DNA from: Imhoffiella purpurea
GTDB lineage: Bacteria; Pseudomonadota; Gammaproteobacteria; Chromatiales; Chromatiaceae
Assembly (NCBI RefSeq): GCF_000585215.1
Contig: NZ_AONC01000015.1
Coordinates: forward strand, 1 to 64,000
Direction: 5' to 3'
DNA length: 64,000 bases
In this document: positions 1-8,773 of the stretch, piece after piece
How positions within the stretch are numbered: the first letter of the stretch is position 1
Layout of the letters: each line of letters begins with the position of its first letter
The notes under the pieces: model-generated
Database searches by the model: none
What the model saw: the letters and a program-made list of their open reading frames with translations, nothing else
What the model was told of the DNA's origin: nothing
Made by a program: the position numbers and the translations under genes

Positions 1-2
1 GC

Positions 3-506
3 TTCTTTCGTCTCGCCCTGCCGCCGCTGCGCGAGCGGCTCGACGATCTGCCGCAGATCGTCCCGGCGCTGGTGGAGGAGTACAACGCCCGCTCGGGCAA
101 CCGTGTCCAGGTGATCCCGGACGCGGTCTACGAGCGGATGCGCGATTACAGCTGGCCAGGGAACGTGCGCGAACTGCGCAACGTGGTCGAGCGGGCCGTT
201 CTGCTGGCGCGCGATCGGGTCTTCCCGATCGAATGGATGCAGCTCGGCAGCGGTTTGGCCGCGAACCCGGAGACGCAGGGCGGGCCGAACGTCGACGGCG
301 ACCGGCTCATCATTCCACTGGACGGCAGCATGGCCTTGGACGAGATGGACAGCTACATCATCCGCACGGCCCTGGAGCGCAGCGGGCAGAACGTGACGGC
401 CGCCGCGCGTGCGCTGGGCACGACCCGCGAGACGTTGCGTTACCGCATCCAGAAATACGGACTCAAGGACGATCCTGCGCAGGACGAGGAGATCGGCCTG
501 GACTGA
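3..506 (+). CDS. Sigma-54-dependent response regulator / activator, C-terminal part (cut by window edge)
   Basis: This is the 3' end of an NtrC-family transcription activator; the reading frame is already open at the left edge. The first residues (FFRLALPPLRER) match the end of the AAA+ sigma-54 interaction domain. WPGNVRELRNVVERAV, about residues 50-65 of the fragment, is the conserved C-terminal AAA+ signature. A Fis-type helix-turn-helix follows near the end (ALERSGQNVTAAARALG, then ETLRYRIQKYGL). Proteins of this family bind an enhancer and use ATP to open sigma-54 promoters. The receiver or sensor domain lies outside the window, so the signal cannot be inferred. The gene ends with TGA and is followed by a 268-base gap before the permease, so it is probably a separate unit. 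Confidence 0.93.
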   Translation, partial: FFRLALPPLRERLDDLPQIVPALVEEYNARSGNRVQVIPDAVYERMRDYSWPGNVRELRNVVERAVLLARDRVFPIEWMQLGSGLAANPETQGGPNVDGDRLIIPLDGSMALDEMDSYIIRTALERSGQNVTAAARALGTTRETLRYRIQKYGLKDDPAQDEEIGLD

Positions 507-774
507 GCGCTTCCTCTCGATTCCATTCTCGATGGTCCGGATCGAGAGATCCTTGTGCCGTGGCGTTCGTTTCGCCGGGTCCGATCGGCCCGCCTGGCCT
601 TGCCCGCCCCCGTCGCTGATCTGGCCTCTGTTCGGATGGCATTTCCCTTGCTTTTCCGTGTCGAGTTCGACGCTCGAGTCCGGGCGTCCGCATGTCGCCG
701 TCCATGACCTTCGGTCCGGGCGTCGGGGCTGCGCGTAACCAGACGCTGGTCGGGACCAGCCGGAGGTAGAGAGG

Positions 775-2043
775 ATGCAAGGACAGACGAAAATGGGGTT
801 CAACGCGACCTGGTCGATGGCGGTCGGCGGAATGGTCGGGGGCGGAATCTTCGCCGTGCTCGGCCTGGTCGTCGAGATGGCCGGTCAATGGGCCTGGCTG
901 AGCTTCGTCATCGCCGGGGCCATCGCCCTGGCCTCGGCCCACAGCTATGCCGAGCTCGTGGCCCGATACCAGGTCGCCGGGGGTGCCTATGCCTTCCTCA
1001 TCGCATTGAGGCGTCGGCAGTTCGCCGCCAGCCTGGTCTGGGGACTGATCCTGGGCTATGTGCTCACGGTGTCGGTCTATGCCTTCACCTTCGGTCATTA
1101 TCTGGCGCACGCCTTTTCGCTCGGCGCCTGGTTTCCGAGGCTCTGCGCTCTGGCCGTCATCGCGGCGCTCACCTTCGTGAATCTACGTGGAGTCGCCGCC
1201 TCGGCCGGGCTCGAGATCGTCACCGTCTGGGGCAAGCTGGCGGTTCTGGTGGGATTGGCCGTCATCGGTCTGTTCGCCTGGTCGCCGGAGCGTCTGACGG
1301 CGGGCATCGAGCCTCAGGGACCGCTCGGGGCGCTGGCCGGCGCCGCCGCGATCTTCATGGCCTACGAAGGCTTTCAGCTGCTGGCCTACGACTACGATGA
1401 GATCCGCGATCCGGATCGTCTGCTTCCCCGCGCCAGTCTGAGCGCGGTGATCGCGGTCATCGCCGTCTACGTGCTGGTGGCCCTGGGCGCGACCATGCTG
1501 GTCGGCGCCTCGACCATCGTCGAGCAGAAGGAGATCGCGCTTTCCATCGCGGGAGAACGGGCACTGGGACTGGTGGGGCTGGTCGCCGTCACCGTCGCGG
1601 CGGCCTTTTCGACCGGGTCTGCGATCAATGCGACCCTCTTCTCGACCGCGCGTCTCATGAAGCAGGTGGCATCCAACGAGGATCTGCCGCCGTCGCTCGC
1701 GCACGAGAACGCGCGGCAGGTTCCCGATCGGGCCGTCATCGGGATCGGCGTCGTGAGCGCACTGCTCGCGTCCTTAGGCTCACTGGGCAACCTGGTCGAG
1801 GCCGCCAGTCTCACCTTCCTGGCGGCCTTCGGAACCGTCAACGCCCTTGCGCTGCAAGGCGCGGGTTCCAGGCGCTGGATCCGTCTGCTGGGGCTGATCG
1901 GCTGTATCGCGGCCGGGCTGGTCTCCGTCTGGCAGATGTTCCTGCATGCCAAGCTGGCGCTCATCGGGGTCGTTCTGCTGGTCCTGCTGGCGGTCTTCGG
2001 GCGCCCCTATCTGCTCCGTCACGCGGCGCGCCGGAATGCCTGA
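775..2043 (+). CDS. APC-superfamily amino-acid/polyamine permease
   Basis: This is a 422-residue integral membrane protein with about twelve hydrophobic segments, the usual architecture of APC transporters. The N-terminal segment has the glycine-rich first helix typical of the family ([17 protein letters not shown]), where the unwound helix contacts substrate. The start is set by a GGAGG at 762-766, 8 bases before the ATG. Cationic or neutral amino acids, or polyamines, are the usual substrates, but the sequence does not decide which. The last codons overlap the start of the following exchanger gene, so the two are probably translated from one message. Confidence 0.85.
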   Translation: MQGQTKMGFNATWSMAVGGMVGGGIFAVLGLVVEMAGQWAWLSFVIAGAIALASAHSYAELVARYQVAGGAYAFLIALRRRQFAASLVWGLILGYVLTVSVYAFTFGHYLAHAFSLGAWFPRLCALAVIAALTFVNLRGVAASAGLEIVTVWGKLAVLVGLAVIGLFAWSPERLTAGIEPQGPLGALAGAAAIFMAYEGFQLLAYDYDEIRDPDRLLPRASLSAVIAVIAVYVLVALGATMLVGASTIVEQKEIALSIAGERALGLVGLVAVTVAAAFSTGSAINATLFSTARLMKQVASNEDLPPSLAHENARQVPDRAVIGIGVVSALLASLGSLGNLVEAASLTFLAAFGTVNALALQGAGSRRWIRLLGLIGCIAAGLVSVWQMFLHAKLALIGVVLLVLLAVFGRPYLLRHAARRNA

Positions 2044-3082
2044 TCTCTCCGTCGAGCACTGGCCTCTGGGGCTGACGGTCCTGATCTTCCTCGCGAGCGG
2101 TATCGTCATCGCCCTGGTCGGGACCCGCATGACACGCATCGCGGATCGGCTCGCCGATCTGACTGGGCTAGGAGAGGCGGTCTTCGGCGCGGTGCTGCTC
2201 GGGGCCGGAACCTCGCTGTCCGGTATCGTGGTGTCGGTCACCGTCGCCGCGGCGGGGAGGGCGGATCTGGCCGTCAGCAACGCGGTCGGGGGGATCGCGG
2301 CTCAGACCGCGTTCCTGGTCGTGGCAGACATCTTCTACCGGCGCGCGAATCTCGAGCACGCGGCCGCATCCGTCCCGAATCTGATCAGCGGTGCGTTGCT
2401 CTGCGCATTGCTCGCGGTACCCCTGATGGCCGCGACGGCGCCACCCGTCGCGGTCTTCGGGGTGCATCCGGCCTCGCTGTTCCTGGTGCTCTTCTATCTG
2501 TTCGGTCTGCGATTGGCCTCGCAGAGCCGTGACGAGCCGGCCTGGAGGCCCGTCAGTACCGCCGAGACCTTCGAGGACGCGCCTGATGGGTTCTCGGGCG
2601 GCGAGGCGGGGGCGGGACAGACGCGATTGTGGCTCGGGTTCGCGCTGGCCGTGGTTCTGGTGGGGGTCGCGGGCTATCTGGTGGGACTTTCGGGTATCGC
2701 CCTGGTGCGTCTGACGCATCTGTCCGACACCCTGGTGGGAGGGTTGTTCACCTCGGTGGTGACATCGCTTCCGGAGTTGGTCACGGCGGTCGCGGCGGTG
2801 CGTCAGGGGGCCTTGACGCTCGCCGTCGGCGGAATCATCGGCGGCAATACCTTCGACGTGCTCTTTCTTGCGCTCTCGGACGTCGCCTACCGCCCCGGAT
2901 CCATCTATCACGCCATCGGCGATCAGCCTCTGTTCATCATCTGTCTGACGATCCTGCTGACCGCCACGCTCCTGCTCGGAATGATCCGGCGCGAGCGCAG
3001 CGGGATCGGAAACATCGGATTCGAGAGCTGGCTGGTCCTGATCTTCTATGGGCTTGGATTCGGCGTCATCGCCCTTGGGTGA
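2036..3082 (+). CDS. Sodium/calcium exchanger-family cation antiporter
   Basis: This 348-residue membrane protein carries the two inverted alpha-repeats that define Na_Ca_ex antiporters. The first is around residues 42-85 ([19 protein letters not shown], then [11 protein letters not shown]). The second is around residues 228-280 ([18 protein letters not shown], then [13 protein letters not shown]). The Pro-Glu and Asn in the second repeat are the ion-binding positions of the family; the first repeat has Ser-Gly where Pro-Glu is usual, so ion selectivity may differ. An acidic loop between residues about 160 and 195 separates the halves. The ATG at 2036 overlaps the permease stop by 8 bases (ATGCCTGA), which suggests translational coupling. 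An upstream in-frame extension to 1946 exists but lies inside the permease gene. Confidence 0.84.
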   Translation: MPDLSVEHWPLGLTVLIFLASGIVIALVGTRMTRIADRLADLTGLGEAVFGAVLLGAGTSLSGIVVSVTVAAAGRADLAVSNAVGGIAAQTAFLVVADIFYRRANLEHAAASVPNLISGALLCALLAVPLMAATAPPVAVFGVHPASLFLVLFYLFGLRLASQSRDEPAWRPVSTAETFEDAPDGFSGGEAGAGQTRLWLGFALAVVLVGVAGYLVGLSGIALVRLTHLSDTLVGGLFTSVVTSLPELVTAVAAVRQGALTLAVGGIIGGNTFDVLFLALSDVAYRPGSIYHAIGDQPLFIICLTILLTATLLLGMIRRERSGIGNIGFESWLVLIFYGLGFGVIALG

Positions 3083-3126
3083 GGACCCCGGTCCGTGAAG
3101 GGACCGGGGCATGGGAGTCTCAGTCC

Positions 3127-3573
3127 TCAGCCGTCGACGACCGCACCGGGCCAGGTATAGGCCAGGCGCTGATGTCCGGAGCCGACGCTGACGGTCTTGG
3201 TCTGCGTGGATCCGGCGATGGTCGCCTGAATCCTGTAGGTGCCTTCAGGCATATCGACGAGCAGGATGGGACCCGAGACCAGCTCGGCGACCGGCATGCC
3301 CTGTGCGTCGGCGATGGAGACCTGGACGCCGGAGACGAAGGCCCCATCGCTCCTGGCGAAGGTCATCATGAGGTCGTGCTGTCCTCCGGCGGATTTCATC
3401 GCGGTGGACTCGGGTTCGCCGACGCCCCCTGTGACATAGGAGATGCCGTTCTGCGTCTGTGCCGGGGGCAGGGCGCTTTCGGTGGCCAGGACCGCGCCGG
3501 AAGGCACGATCAATGCGAGCGCGAGGAGTGCGGTCGCGAACGGACCGCGAGTCTTTGTATATGGGTGATTCAT
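3127..3573 (-). CDS. Small secreted protein with a carboxypeptidase-regulatory-like beta domain
   Basis: The predicted protein has 148 residues with an N-terminal signal peptide (a hydrophobic stretch at about residues 11-30, then a likely cut after VLATES or nearby). The remainder looks like a single beta-sandwich: SGVQVSIADAQGMPV and LVDMPEGTYRIQATIAG resemble carboxypeptidase-regulatory-like or surface-exposed Ig-like folds. It probably acts in the periplasm; I do not recognise a specific function. The start at 3573 is preferred over the in-frame ATG at 3588 because GGGAG lies 8 bases upstream of it and overlaps the earlier ATG. The gene is convergent with the exchanger gene. Confidence 0.68.
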   Translation of the reverse strand: MNHPYTKTRGPFATALLALALIVPSGAVLATESALPPAQTQNGISYVTGGVGEPESTAMKSAGGQHDLMMTFARSDGAFVSGVQVSIADAQGMPVAELVSGPILLVDMPEGTYRIQATIAGSTQTKTVSVGSGHQRLAYTWPGAVVDG

Positions 3574-4001
3574 CGTCGTGTCTCCCATTCTGATCTATCG
3601 TTTCGCCGCGAGGGATGCGGCTCCCTGATCCGAGGACATGTGGAACGCATGGACCCGAGGTACCAACGATCGGGCGTTGGTTGACGATGCTGAAGCGGGA
3701 TTCGTGCCAAATATATCCTGGGCGCCGGATCCGGCTCGACCGATCGGGATTCCGCGTCCCCGCGCGCCCTTGTTTCGGGTCCGGTCGTCCGTTCCCACGT
3801 CATCGTCTGCGGCTGTAATCAGCCAAGACAGGTTGCTTTGAGCCGGATGGTGGACCTGTGCCGGGGATCTCTTCGTCCGTTACCGATCAGTAGAATTTGG
3901 CATGAAAATTGTTAACTGCTACCTTCATGACGCGTCTCGCCGAGCTTGGGACGAACGCCCCGAGATTGGCCTCTGACTCCATCGATACCGGATGTGTTGC
4001 C
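3574..4001. other. Intergenic region between divergent genes
   Basis: This 428-base gap separates the secreted-protein gene from the FNT gene. It must hold both promoters, but I see no convincing -35/-10 pair. In-frame TTG codons extend the FNT reading frame back to 3909, and a 25-codon ATG frame at 3902-3979 overlaps it. Neither has a good ribosome binding site. Confidence 0.4.
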
Positions 4002-4823
4002 ATGCCGAAAAGCGAGCCAATCGCGGGTCTCACCCGTAAGGAACGAAACGAGGTGACGGATCGCCTGGGCCTCAGATCACTGCAGGTCTTCGAGATCGTG
4101 CGCCGGGAGGGGGTGGAAGAACTGTCGCGTCCGGTCAACTCTCTCTTCTGGTCGGGTATCGCCGCGGGCCTCGCGCTCAGCCTGTCGGTCTATTGCACGG
4201 CATTCATTCATCAGGCATTGCAGGAGAGTCAGCTCCGGTCGCTGCTGGAGGGGTTGGGGTACAGCGTCGGTTTCGTCATCGTGATCCTCGGACGTCTGCA
4301 GCTCTTCACCGAGAACACCATTACGGTCGTGCTCCCGGTCCTCACCGACCTGAACCGATTCAAGATTCAGAGAACCCTCAGGCTCTGGGGAGTCGTCTTC
4401 GCGGCCAACATGATCGGTACATCGGCCTCGGCACTGGTCGCGATACTGGGCGGGATCCTGCCCCCGGAGCAACTGGTTGCGGCGCTCGAGGTCTCTCGTC
4501 ATCTGCTCCACTACTCGGCGCTCCAGGTCCTGCTATACGGGATTCCGGCCGGATTCATGGTGGCCTCGATCGTCTGGCTGATCCCGAGCGCCAAGGGCGG
4601 CGAGTTCTGGATCATCGTCCTCATCACCTACATGATCTCGCTCGGAGGACTGACGCACGTGGTCGCCGGATCCACGGAATGGTTCCTGCTGGCGATGGCG
4701 GGGGATTGCTCCTGGGCGCACGCGATTCTGTCGGGAATCCTGCCGGCGCTGATCGGCAACGTGATCGGGGGGACGGGGCTGTTCGCCCTCATCACCTATG
4801 CGCAGGTCAAGGACGAGATCTGA
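4002..4823 (+). CDS. Formate/nitrite transporter (FNT) family protein, YfdC-like
   Basis: This 273-residue membrane protein has about six helices and the FNT fold. The N-terminal soluble segment and the sequence SRPVNSLFWSGIAAGLALS are like those of Escherichia coli YfdC. LQLFTENTITVVLPVL and the GNVIGGTGLFALITYAQV end are diagnostic of the FNT family. Members pass formate, nitrite, hydrosulfide or other small monovalent acids through the inner membrane; the substrate of YfdC-type members is not settled. The start is placed at the ATG at 4002 (MPKSEP); an upstream TTG at 3909 is less likely. The gene stands alone. Confidence 0.85.
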   Translation: MPKSEPIAGLTRKERNEVTDRLGLRSLQVFEIVRREGVEELSRPVNSLFWSGIAAGLALSLSVYCTAFIHQALQESQLRSLLEGLGYSVGFVIVILGRLQLFTENTITVVLPVLTDLNRFKIQRTLRLWGVVFAANMIGTSASALVAILGGILPPEQLVAALEVSRHLLHYSALQVLLYGIPAGFMVASIVWLIPSAKGGEFWIIVLITYMISLGGLTHVVAGSTEWFLLAMAGDCSWAHAILSGILPALIGNVIGGTGLFALITYAQVKDEI

Positions 4824-5049
4824 GCCGGAGCGTGAGGAGCTTGTCCGGGGTCGGCTCTCCATTCCCTCTCGATCGCGTGCGGGCGGGATTCTTTCGTCAT
4901 CCGCTCCTGCTGATAGAAGGATATCGATCGGTTGTCCATGCATGCGCTCGTACTTCAGGCGCTCGATGCCCAGAGGGCGTGATCGCTGGATTCGACCACG
5001 CCTGGGCAAGGGAAGGAATATCTAGGCCTTATGGTCGGCCCGCCCTGAT

Positions 5050-5652
5050 TCAGGGTTCATAGGGCGCTTCGCGCTCGAAGTTGGCGGCGACGAAATTCCA
5101 GTTCACCAGGTGCCAGAAGGATTCGACGTATTCCTTCTTGCGGTTGCGGTAGTCGACATAGTAGGCATGCTCCCACATGTCGCAGGTCAGGATGGGCATC
5201 TTGCCGTCGGTGATGGGGTTTCCGGCGTTGCTGGTGGACTCGACTCCGAGGTTGCCGTCCCGGTCCTTGGCGAGCCAGACCCAGCCAGAGCCGAACAGGG
5301 TCGTGAGTCGGGTGGAGAATTCGTTCCTCAGGGCCTCCGCACTGCCGAAATCCTTCGCGATCGCATCGGCCAGGGCGCCCTGGTGGGGATCCCCGCCGCC
5401 TTCCGGGTGAAGACAGTTCCAGAAGAAGGCGTGGTTCCAGGCCTGGGCCCCGTTGTTGAAGATGCCCCCATGGGCCTTGGCTACGATCTCGGACAGTGGC
5501 GAGGTGGCGAATTCGGTCCCCTCGATCAGCGCGTTGAGCTTCTCGACATAGGTCGCGTGGTGCTTCCCGTGATGCAGCGAGAGTGTCTCGCTGGACATGT
5601 GCGGTTCGAGTGCGTCGGTGGGGAAGGGTAGATCGGGTAGTCGATGTGGCAT
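5050..5652 (-). CDS. sodB: Superoxide dismutase, iron type
   Basis: The 200-residue protein converts superoxide to oxygen and hydrogen peroxide in the cytoplasm. Metal ligands are visible as the His in LHHGKHHATYVEKLN, the His in AWNHAFFW, and the Asp and His in CDMWEHAYYVDYRN. The Gln in IFNNGAQAWNH is at the position typical of Fe-type rather than Mn-type enzymes, and the length fits SodB. The start is the ATG at 5652 (MPHRLPDLPF); the frame continues upstream to 6006 without family similarity, so the longer version is rejected. The gene is first in a run of minus-strand stress genes, but wide gaps suggest separate transcripts. Confidence 0.96.
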   Translation of the reverse strand: MPHRLPDLPFPTDALEPHMSSETLSLHHGKHHATYVEKLNALIEGTEFATSPLSEIVAKAHGGIFNNGAQAWNHAFFWNCLHPEGGGDPHQGALADAIAKDFGSAEALRNEFSTRLTTLFGSGWVWLAKDRDGNLGVESTSNAGNPITDGKMPILTCDMWEHAYYVDYRNRKKEYVESFWHLVNWNFVAANFEREAPYEP

Positions 5653-5875
5653 GAGATCGCCTCCGGATGGTCGTTTCGGTGTTGGAGATACGGATTCGCA
5701 GTGGATGCGTCCGCTTGCAGGCGCATTGAGTGCCTGGCGAGATGGAGATTGCGCTGACGGCGCGAACCTCCTGTATTGGGTTGAGCAAATGGTGTTCCAG
5801 GGCGGGCGAAGTCCGGAAATCGGGGGTTCGTTCCGATTCGGAGGCTGCGAGTCGGGGTAAATCCACTGGCGGCTG

Positions 5876-6088
5876 GTGCAAAAACCCCGTCTTCGTTCTT
5901 CTGCCACCAGTCTTTTTGTATGCACGCGCTCCGCCGAATTTACGAACGAGGCCAGCCTCGAAGAGGCGTGCGATCCGATGCGCCAGTTCGAGGAACCCTT
6001 CGTCATGGTCTCGGCATCGGACGGCAGGCTGCTCGGAGTGGTTCATGCGTTGGACGTCATGGACGCCTCGACCGATCGCCGAGCCTGA
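5876..6088 (+). pseudogene. Possible CBS-domain remnant (70-codon frame)
   Basis: This frame opens after a TAA at 5858 and could start at GTG 5876. Its second half reads like the end of a CBS domain: EEPFVMVSASDGRLLGVVHA is close to the usual VVDxDGRLLGVV pattern, followed by LDVMDA. The preceding part (NEASLEEACDPMRQ) also fits a CBS helix. A complete CBS protein normally has two such units and about 130 residues; no matching first half is visible in any frame upstream, and no clear ribosome binding site precedes it. It is either a degraded fragment or a chance resemblance. Confidence 0.3.
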
Positions 6089-6159
6089 CGAAGGGGTTCG
6101 TGGGAATGGTGTCTGACACCTCGGATCGCGACGGAGGCCGGTCGGCGAGGCGGGTTTCT

Positions 6160-6345
6160 TCAGTAATCCTTGTTCTGCTCGGCGGATTGCTCGATGCCCT
6201 CGCCGGCCGCCTCGAGGTCCTGGCCGACGCCGGACATGGTGTTGCAGCCGGTGACGAGGATCGTCGTCAGAGGCAGTAGCAGTAGGAGCCAGCCTGTCGG
6301 GCGAATGGCGCGAGGTTCGATTCCCTGTGATTTCGATTGCATCAT
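6160..6345 (-). CDS. Entericidin-like small lipoprotein
   Basis: The 61-residue protein has a hydrophobic signal with a lipobox ending ILVTGC, so it should be lipidated and exported. The mature part (NTMSGVGQDLEAAGEGIEQS) has the conserved core of the entericidin EcnA/EcnB family. In enterobacteria these form an antidote/toxin pair tied to stationary-phase lysis; in most other proteobacteria a single copy of unknown role is found, as here. GGAG lies 7 bases before the ATG at 6345. A strong hairpin separates it from the DUF1328 gene upstream on the same strand. Confidence 0.82.
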   Translation of the reverse strand: MMQSKSQGIEPRAIRPTGWLLLLLPLTTILVTGCNTMSGVGQDLEAAGEGIEQSAEQNKDY

Positions 6346-6389
6346 GGCGTTGCTCCGGGGATGAGCGTGGATGACGGAACGGATCGGTG

Positions 6390-6428
6390 CTCGGCTGGAA
6401 ATCCGAACCTGTCGGATTTCCAGCCGAG
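6390..6428. terminator. Perfect 17-bp inverted repeat, likely transcript end or processing hairpin
   Basis: The arms 6390-6406 and 6412-6428 are perfectly complementary around a 5-base loop (ACCTG). The element lies 5 bases after the DUF1328 stop and upstream of the entericidin-like gene, so on the minus strand it would end or stabilise the DUF1328 transcript. There is no U-tract on either side, so factor-independent termination is not certain. Confidence 0.6.
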
Positions 6429-6433
6429 AGCCA

Positions 6434-6601
6434 TCAAGGCAGTCGTGGACCTCGTCCGCGAATGAACAGAATCACCGCGAAGATCAGACCGACCACGAAG
6501 AGGATCCAGGCGATCTCGGACGCCACGCCGGCGACGCCCGTGGCGCCGAGCGCGCCGGCAACGAGTGCGACGATGAGAAAGATGAGGGCCCATTGCAGCA
6601 T
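6434..6601 (-). CDS. DUF1328-family small membrane protein (YtjA-like)
   Basis: The translated 55-residue protein starts MLQWALIFLIVALVAGALG and contains two hydrophobic helices separated by a short Gly/Ala-rich turn, followed by a basic tail (FIRGRGPRLP). This matches the DUF1328/YtjA family of stress-induced inner-membrane peptides. A good ribosome binding site (CAGGAG) precedes the start. Its role is unknown; homologues are often next to CsbD-like and entericidin genes, as here. Confidence 0.85.
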   Translation of the reverse strand: MLQWALIFLIVALVAGALGATGVAGVASEIAWILFVVGLIFAVILFIRGRGPRLP

Positions 6602-6693
6602 GCTGTATCTCCTGGTAGGGGGGGCGATGTGAGTCGCTGCCGTCCGAGGACAGCGGTCTGACTCGGCTTCGCCGTCCGTGGCCTCGGGGTGGC

Positions 6694-6882
6694 TCAGCTC
6701 ATGTCGTCGATCTGCTGCATCGCCTCTTCCTTGGTGATGCCGTACTTCACCTGGAGGCTGCCGACCAGCTTGTCGCGCTCGCCGTCGATCATGGTCAGGT
6801 CATCGTCGGTCAGCTTGCCCCAGCGCATCTTCAGCTCGCCCTTGGCCTGATTCCAGTTTCCGCGGATCTGTTCCCAATTCAT
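6694..6882 (-). CDS. CsbD-like stress protein
   Basis: This is a 62-residue CsbD family protein. The start MNWEQIRGNWNQAKGELK and the core WGKLTDDDL are the family signature, and the rest (IDGERDKLVGSLQVKYG) is the usual helical tail. CsbD-like proteins accumulate under general, osmotic or phosphate stress; the biochemical function is unknown. The ATG at 6882 has a GGGAG-type binding site, so an upstream in-frame ATG at 6933 is rejected. With the DUF1328, entericidin and SodB genes it makes a same-strand stress neighbourhood. Confidence 0.88.
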   Translation of the reverse strand: MNWEQIRGNWNQAKGELKMRWGKLTDDDLTMIDGERDKLVGSLQVKYGITKEEAMQQIDDMS

Positions 6883-7029
6883 GGTGTCTTCTCCCGGCCG
6901 ATCCCGATCGGCCATTGCAGATGGGTATGTCATGCCTCGGTGTCTGGTGAAAGCAAAGAAGATGCCATCGAGTCCAGGCTCCGCATTCGGTGCCCAGGGG
7001 TGTCGGTCGATCGTCCGAAGCGGACTAAA

Positions 7030-7070
7030 AGCCCCGTTGGTCGGTTGATAAGCGCCGTTCCGGCGGGGCT
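7030..7070 (-). terminator. Possible terminator of mgtE
   Basis: On the minus strand AGCCCCG (7064-7070) and CGGGGCT (7030-7036) can pair, with an inner GCCGGAACGGC hairpin close to the first arm. The distal arm runs into TTTTAG. It lies 36 bases past the mgtE stop. The loop is long, so confidence is moderate. Confidence 0.45.
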
Positions 7071-7105
7071 CGGGGACAGGGGGACGCGACCGGCACGGGG
7101 CGCGC

Positions 7106-8773
7106 TCAGAGAAGGATCAGGGTCGCCAGCCCCAGGAAGGCGAAGAAGCCGACGATGTCGGTGACCGTGGTCAGGACCACGCTTCCGGCCAGGGCCGGGT
7201 CGATGCCCAGACGCGACATGAGTAGCGGAATGGCGACGCCGGAGAGTGCGGCGCAGAGCAGGTTGAGCAGGATGGCCACGGCGATGATGGCCCCGATGGT
7301 CCAGTTGCCGAACCAGAGGATGGCCAGCGCGGCGACCACCAGGGCCCAGAGCAGACCGTTCAGCAGTCCGATTCCCATCTCCTTGAGCAGCAGGATGCGG
7401 GTATTGCTTCGGCCGAGCTGACCGGTCGCCAGCCCTCGGATGACCAGGGTGAGCGTCTGGCTGCCGGCGATTCCTCCCATGCTGGCCACGATCGGCATCA
7501 GCACGGCCAGCGCAACCACCTGTTCCAGGGTGCCCTCGAAGAGGCCGATGACCCAGGCGGCGAGAAAGGCGGTGATCAGATTGATCCCGAGCCAGACCGC
7601 CCGGCGCCGGCTGCTGGCCAGCACGGGCGCGAACATGTCCGTCTCCTCGTCCAGGCCGGTCATGCCCGTCAGGGCGCGCGCGCCCTGCTCGCGGATGACG
7701 TCGACCACATCGTCGATGGTGATGCGGCCGAGCAGGCGTCCGTCGGCGTCGATCACCGGGGCCGAGCTCAGGTCCTCCTCCTCGAAGCGCTGCGCCACCG
7801 CATCGCTCGACTGGTCGGCCGGCACCGGCTCGAAGTCGGTCTCCATCAGTTCCGCGATGGATTGCTCGGGACGCGCGGTCAGCAGTCGCTCGGTGCGCAG
7901 GATTCCCTGATATTGATGCCGGCGGTCGATGACGAAGAGTTTGTCCGTATTCGGCGGCAGCTCCTCGCGCAGACGCAGATACCGCAGCAGGGTGCCGACT
8001 CCGATGTTGCCCCGCACCGCGACCTGGTCCATGTTCATGAGGCCGCCCGCGGTGTCCTCCGGATAGGAGAGCATCGACTGCAGCCGCTCGCGTTCGCGCT
8101 GATCCATGGCGTCCAGGATCTGGCGTCCGGTGGCCGTCGGCAGGTCCTGGATGAGGTCGACCAGATCGTCGGGTTCGAGCCCGCGCGCGGCCTCGACCAG
8201 ATGCTCCAGATCCATCTCCGCGGCCAGGCGTCGGCGCACCTCCTCATGCAGGTGGCGCAGAACCTTGGCGGAGCGTTCGCTCTCCACCATGTCCCAGACC
8301 CTGGCGCGCTCGGTCGCGGGCAGCGACTCCAGAAGCCCGGCGATACGGGCCGGATGCAGCTTGCGGAACAGCTTGGCGATCCGTTTCAGCTTGCCCTGAT
8401 CCAGGGCGTCGAGCACCAGGTTCAGCTGAGTTTCCGGTTCTTCCCCGGAACCTGCATCGGGGTCGGATCCAGTGTCGCGGGACGAGTCCGAGTCCGCATC
8501 GAGATCCCAGGTGAGCTGGGTCCGCAAGGCCGGTGAAAGCTGTGCGAGAACCTTGGGTTCGGTCCGTGCATCGATCTGATGCAGGGCGGCGACCCTCTGT
8601 TCTCGCGGGAGCCTTTCCAGGAGGCTCGCGATCTTGGCCGGGTGCATCGACTTGAGCAGGCGGCGGGCGTGCTTGCTCTGATCCTGAGAGAGCATCTCGC
8701 TGAGCTGGTCGATTTCGGTCGCGGCCGATTCGTGATGGTCGCGCTGATGATGAGGGTCTCGCTTCAAGGGCAT
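7106..8773 (-). CDS. mgtE: MgtE-family magnesium channel with duplicated N-domain
   Basis: The 555-residue protein is an MgtE Mg2+ channel of the inner membrane. From the N-terminus it shows an extra N-domain-like unit (residues about 33-86, HPAKIASLLERLP), an acidic linker (89-115), the regular MgtE_N superhelical domain (from 130, HPARIAGLLESLP), a pair of CBS domains (VIDADGRLLGRITIDDVVDV in the second) and five C-terminal membrane helices. PIVASMGGIAGSQTLTLVIR and the closing SVVLTTVTDIVGFFAFLG are the pore-lining signatures, including the selectivity-filter Asp. Usual MgtE proteins are about 450 residues, so the extra unit and linker account for the added length. The soluble domains normally sense cytosolic Mg2+ and close the pore. 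Confidence 0.94.
   Translation of the reverse strand: MPLKRDPHHQRDHHESAATEIDQLSEMLSQDQSKHARRLLKSMHPAKIASLLERLPREQRVAALHQIDARTEPKVLAQLSPALRTQLTWDLDADSDSSRDTGSDPDAGSGEEPETQLNLVLDALDQGKLKRIAKLFRKLHPARIAGLLESLPATERARVWDMVESERSAKVLRHLHEEVRRRLAAEMDLEHLVEAARGLEPDDLVDLIQDLPTATGRQILDAMDQRERERLQSMLSYPEDTAGGLMNMDQVAVRGNIGVGTLLRYLRLREELPPNTDKLFVIDRRHQYQGILRTERLLTARPEQSIAELMETDFEPVPADQSSDAVAQRFEEEDLSSAPVIDADGRLLGRITIDDVVDVIREQGARALTGMTGLDEETDMFAPVLASSRRRAVWLGINLITAFLAAWVIGLFEGTLEQVVALAVLMPIVASMGGIAGSQTLTLVIRGLATGQLGRSNTRILLLKEMGIGLLNGLLWALVVAALAILWFGNWTIGAIIAVAILLNLLCAALSGVAIPLLMSRLGIDPALAGSVVLTTVTDIVGFFAFLGLATLILL

Noticed and set aside
5653-6006. N-terminal extension of sodB
   Set aside because: The extra 118 codons have no similarity to dismutases, and the family start is at MPHRLPDLPF.
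6305-6325. T-loop-like GGTTCGATTCCC
   Set aside because: It lies inside the entericidin-like coding sequence, and the flanking stem bases do not pair.
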